NCBI RefSeq assembly: GCF_963082655.1
Contig: NC_081553.1
Location: 47,852,541 to 47,916,540, forward strand
Source: Stomoxys calcitrans
Lineage: Eukaryota > Arthropoda > Insecta > Diptera > Muscidae
Direction: 5' to 3'
DNA length: 64,000 nucleotides
In this document: positions 62,134-64,000 of the stretch, one piece after another
Layout of the letters: each line of letters begins with the position of its first letter
Numbering within the stretch: position 1 is the first letter of the stretch
The notes under the pieces: generated by a model
Seen by the model: only the letters and a program-made list of their open reading frames with translations
The model's database searches: none
What the model was told of the DNA's origin: nothing
Translations under genes and position numbers: made by a program

Positions 62134-64000
62134 TTTTTTATACCCACCACCGTAGGTTGGGGTTATACTAATCTATTGTATTCCGTTTCCGTTTGTAATA
62201 CCTAGAAATATTGATCTGCGATCCCATAACATATATATATTCTTGATCGTCTCGAGATTCTTATACCATCTACCTATGTCCGTCCGTGTATCTGTCCGTC
62301 CAACCGTTCGTCCATCTGTCCGTCCGTCCATCCGCCCGTCCATCCCTCCGTCCATCCGTCCGTCCATCCATCCGTCCATCGGTCCGTCCATCCGTCCGTT
62401 CTTCCGCCCGTCCATCCGTCCGTCCATCCGTCCGTCCATCCGTCCGTTCACCCGTCCATCCTTCCATCTGTCCCTCCATCCATCCTTCCGTCCGTCCATC
62501 CTTCCATCCAGGTTGGGGTTATACTAATCTATTCCGTTTCCGTTTGTAACACCTAGAAATATTGATCTGCGATCCCATAACATATATATATTCTGGATCG
62601 TCTCGACATTCTTATACCATCTACCTATGTCCGTCCGTGCATCTGTCCGTCCATCCGTCCGTCCAACCGTTCGTCCATCTGTCCGTCCGTCCATCCGTCT
62701 GTCCATCCGTCCGTCCGTCCATCCATCCGTCCGTCCATCCATCCGTCCTTCCATCCATCCGTCCATCCATCCATCCGTCCGTCCATCCGTCCACCATCCG
62801 TCCGTCCATCCGTCCGTCCATCCATCCGTCCACCCATCCATCCGTCCGTCCTTTCATCCGCCCATCCTTCCATTTGTCCCTCCATCCATCCTTCCGTCCG
62901 TCCATCCTTCCGTCCGTCCATCCTTCCATCCAGGTTGGGGTTATACTAATATATTCCGTTTCCGTTTGTAACACCTAGAAATATTGATCTGCGATCCCAT
63001 AACATATATATATTCTGGATCGTATCGACATTCTTATACCATCTACCTATGTCCGTCCGTGCATCCGTCCGTCCAACCGTTCGTCCAACCGTTCGTCCAC
63101 CCATCCATCCGTCCACCCATCCATCCGTCCACCCATCCATCCGTCCACCCATCCATCCATCCACCCATCCATCCGTCCGTCCGTCCGTCCATCCTTTCAT
63201 CCGCCCATCCTTCCATCTGTCCCTTCATTCGGCCATCCTTCCATCTATCCCTCCATCCATCCTTCCGTCCATCTGTCCGTCCGTCCATCCTTCCATCCAT
63301 ACTTCCGTCCATCCGTCCGTCCATGTGCCCGTCCATACGTCCGACCATCCGTCCCTCCATCTGTCCGTCCATTCGTCCGTCCGTCCATCCTTTCATTCGT
63401 CCATCCTTCCATCTGTCCCTCCATCCGTCCGTCCGTCCATCCTTCCAACTGTCCCTCTATCCATCCTTCCGTCCATCTGTCCGTCCGTCCGTCTGTCAAA
63501 ATCACGATTGCTATCGAACGCACCGGTACTTAATATTAATGTAGGTCTATGCGGATTGCAAATGGGTCATATCGGATAGGATTTGGATATAGCCCCCATA
63601 TAAACCGATCTCCCGATTTGACTTCTTGAGCCCCGGGAAGCCGTAATTTCTGTCCGATTTGGCTGAAATTTTGCACATTGTGTTCTGTTATGACTTCCAA
63701 CAACTATGTCAAGTACGGACCAAATCGGTCAATAACCTGATATAGCTCTCATATAAATTGATCTCCCGATTTGACTTCTTGAGCCCCTAGAATACACAAT
63801 TTGCACAAAGTGTCATGACTCTCAACAACGTGCAAAGTACAGTCCAAATTGGTCTATAACCAGATATAGCTCCCATAGAAATCAATCTCCCGATTTGACT
63901 TCTGTAGCCCCTGGAAGCCTCAATTTGCACAAAGTGTTCCGTTATGACTCTCAACAACTGTGCGAAGTACTGTCCAAATCGGTCTATAACCTGATATAAA
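62134..64000 (+). mobile_element. Helentron-like element HLE-26 with triplicated leader, running off the window
   Basis: The 5' end TTTTTTATACCCACCACCGTAGG is at 62134. The leader ('TTCCGTTTCCGTTTGTAA', 'CTAGAAATATTGATCTGCGATCCC', ATATATATATTC) plus a GTCC/ATCC tract occurs three times, starting at 62154, 62510 and 62932. The usual post-microsatellite leader (AAATCACGATTGCTATCGAACGC) follows at 63499. Subfamily-C units start at 63560 and continue to the window edge. The 3' end lies outside. Confidence 0.85.
62277..63497. repeat. Three expanded GTCC/ATCC microsatellite blocks
   Basis: Tetranucleotide tracts at about 62277-62508, 62628-62930 and 63048-63497 (roughly 232, 303 and 450 bp), separated by two copies of the HLE leader. 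They mix GTCC and ATCC with occasional TTCC/ACCC variants. All six frames stay open through parts of them, giving Val-Arg-Pro-Ser or Met-Asp-Gly-Arg-Thr-Asp strings up to 186 codons that are not genes. Confidence 0.92.

Noticed and set aside
62243..63579. Long open frames reading Val-Arg-Pro-Ser or Met-Asp-Gly-Arg-Thr-Asp repeats (up to 186 codons, both strands)
   Set aside because: They are readings of GTCC/ATCC tetranucleotide tracts, which stay open in all frames. No start context, no unique sequence, and mirror frames on both strands are equally long.

Overview
The window looks like non-coding chromosomal DNA of a higher (brachyceran, probably muscoid/calyptrate) fly. That is inferred from the repeat families: Helentron-like elements with (GTCY)n tracts, LOA-, Jockey- and R1-type LINEs, mariners, a tRNA-derived SINE, and a fly-like ATP synthase beta retropseudogene. 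No intact host protein gene, tRNA gene or rRNA gene could be recognised. The window could be a long intron or an intergenic repeat block.

The dominant component, about half of the window, is one superfamily called HLE (Helentron-like element) here. In its own 5'->3' direction an HLE starts with a T-rich stretch and TATACCCACCACC. A conserved leader of about 100 bp and a (GTCC/GTCT)n microsatellite follow, then an array of 153-bp units. It ends with a subterminal GGTGGTGGGTAT box, a hairpin with 10-bp arms (AAGTTCGGCC) and a tail ending ACTTGTTT. The unit period is 153 bp almost everywhere. The units fall into at least three diverged, alignable subfamilies: A (consensus 'GCGCCCTCTAGAGG'), B ('GGGCCCATAAAAGGCGCATT') and C ('GCGGCTTGTAAGGGCTCAAG'). 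An unrelated, GC-richer tandem family (family 2, units about 125-145 bp, often read as pairs of about 280 bp) occupies 3.9-5.9, 30.0-30.2, 46.4-47.4 and 58.0-59.9 kb, with a short piece inside the HLE at 7.7-8.9 kb.

Layout. 0-15 kb: HLEs, family 2 and a SINE pair. 16.2-18.6 kb: a LINE RNase H fragment split by a mariner MITE, abutting an ATP synthase beta pseudogene split by a larger mariner with a broken transposase. 18.6-26 kb: degenerate HLE arrays, SINEs (one folded into a palindrome) and head-to-tail HLEs. 27.2-29.8 kb: a rearranged LOA-type LINE. 30-37 kb: nested HLEs, SINEs and a minus-strand LINE remnant. 38.4-44 kb: HLE within MITE within a second HLE family, then a transposon with 195-bp terminal inverted repeats. 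45-51 kb: HLEs and family 2. 52-55.5 kb: a Jockey-type LINE with a 2A-like motif and zinc finger upstream of its endonuclease. 55.5-57.3 kb: R1-type LINE containing a MITE containing an HLE. 58-64 kb: family 2, HLE, SINEs and an HLE whose GTCC microsatellite leader is triplicated to about 1.36 kb.

The parts connect as a record of nested insertions. Several insertions have both flanks present, so empty sites can be reconstructed. They show HLEs entering T/A-homopolymer runs with no obvious target duplication, mariners duplicating TA, and a LINE with a 6-bp duplication. Open stretches of 60-190 codons in the arrays are by-products of a repeat length divisible by three and are not called as genes. 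All identifications rest on visual reading; no alignment or database search was run.
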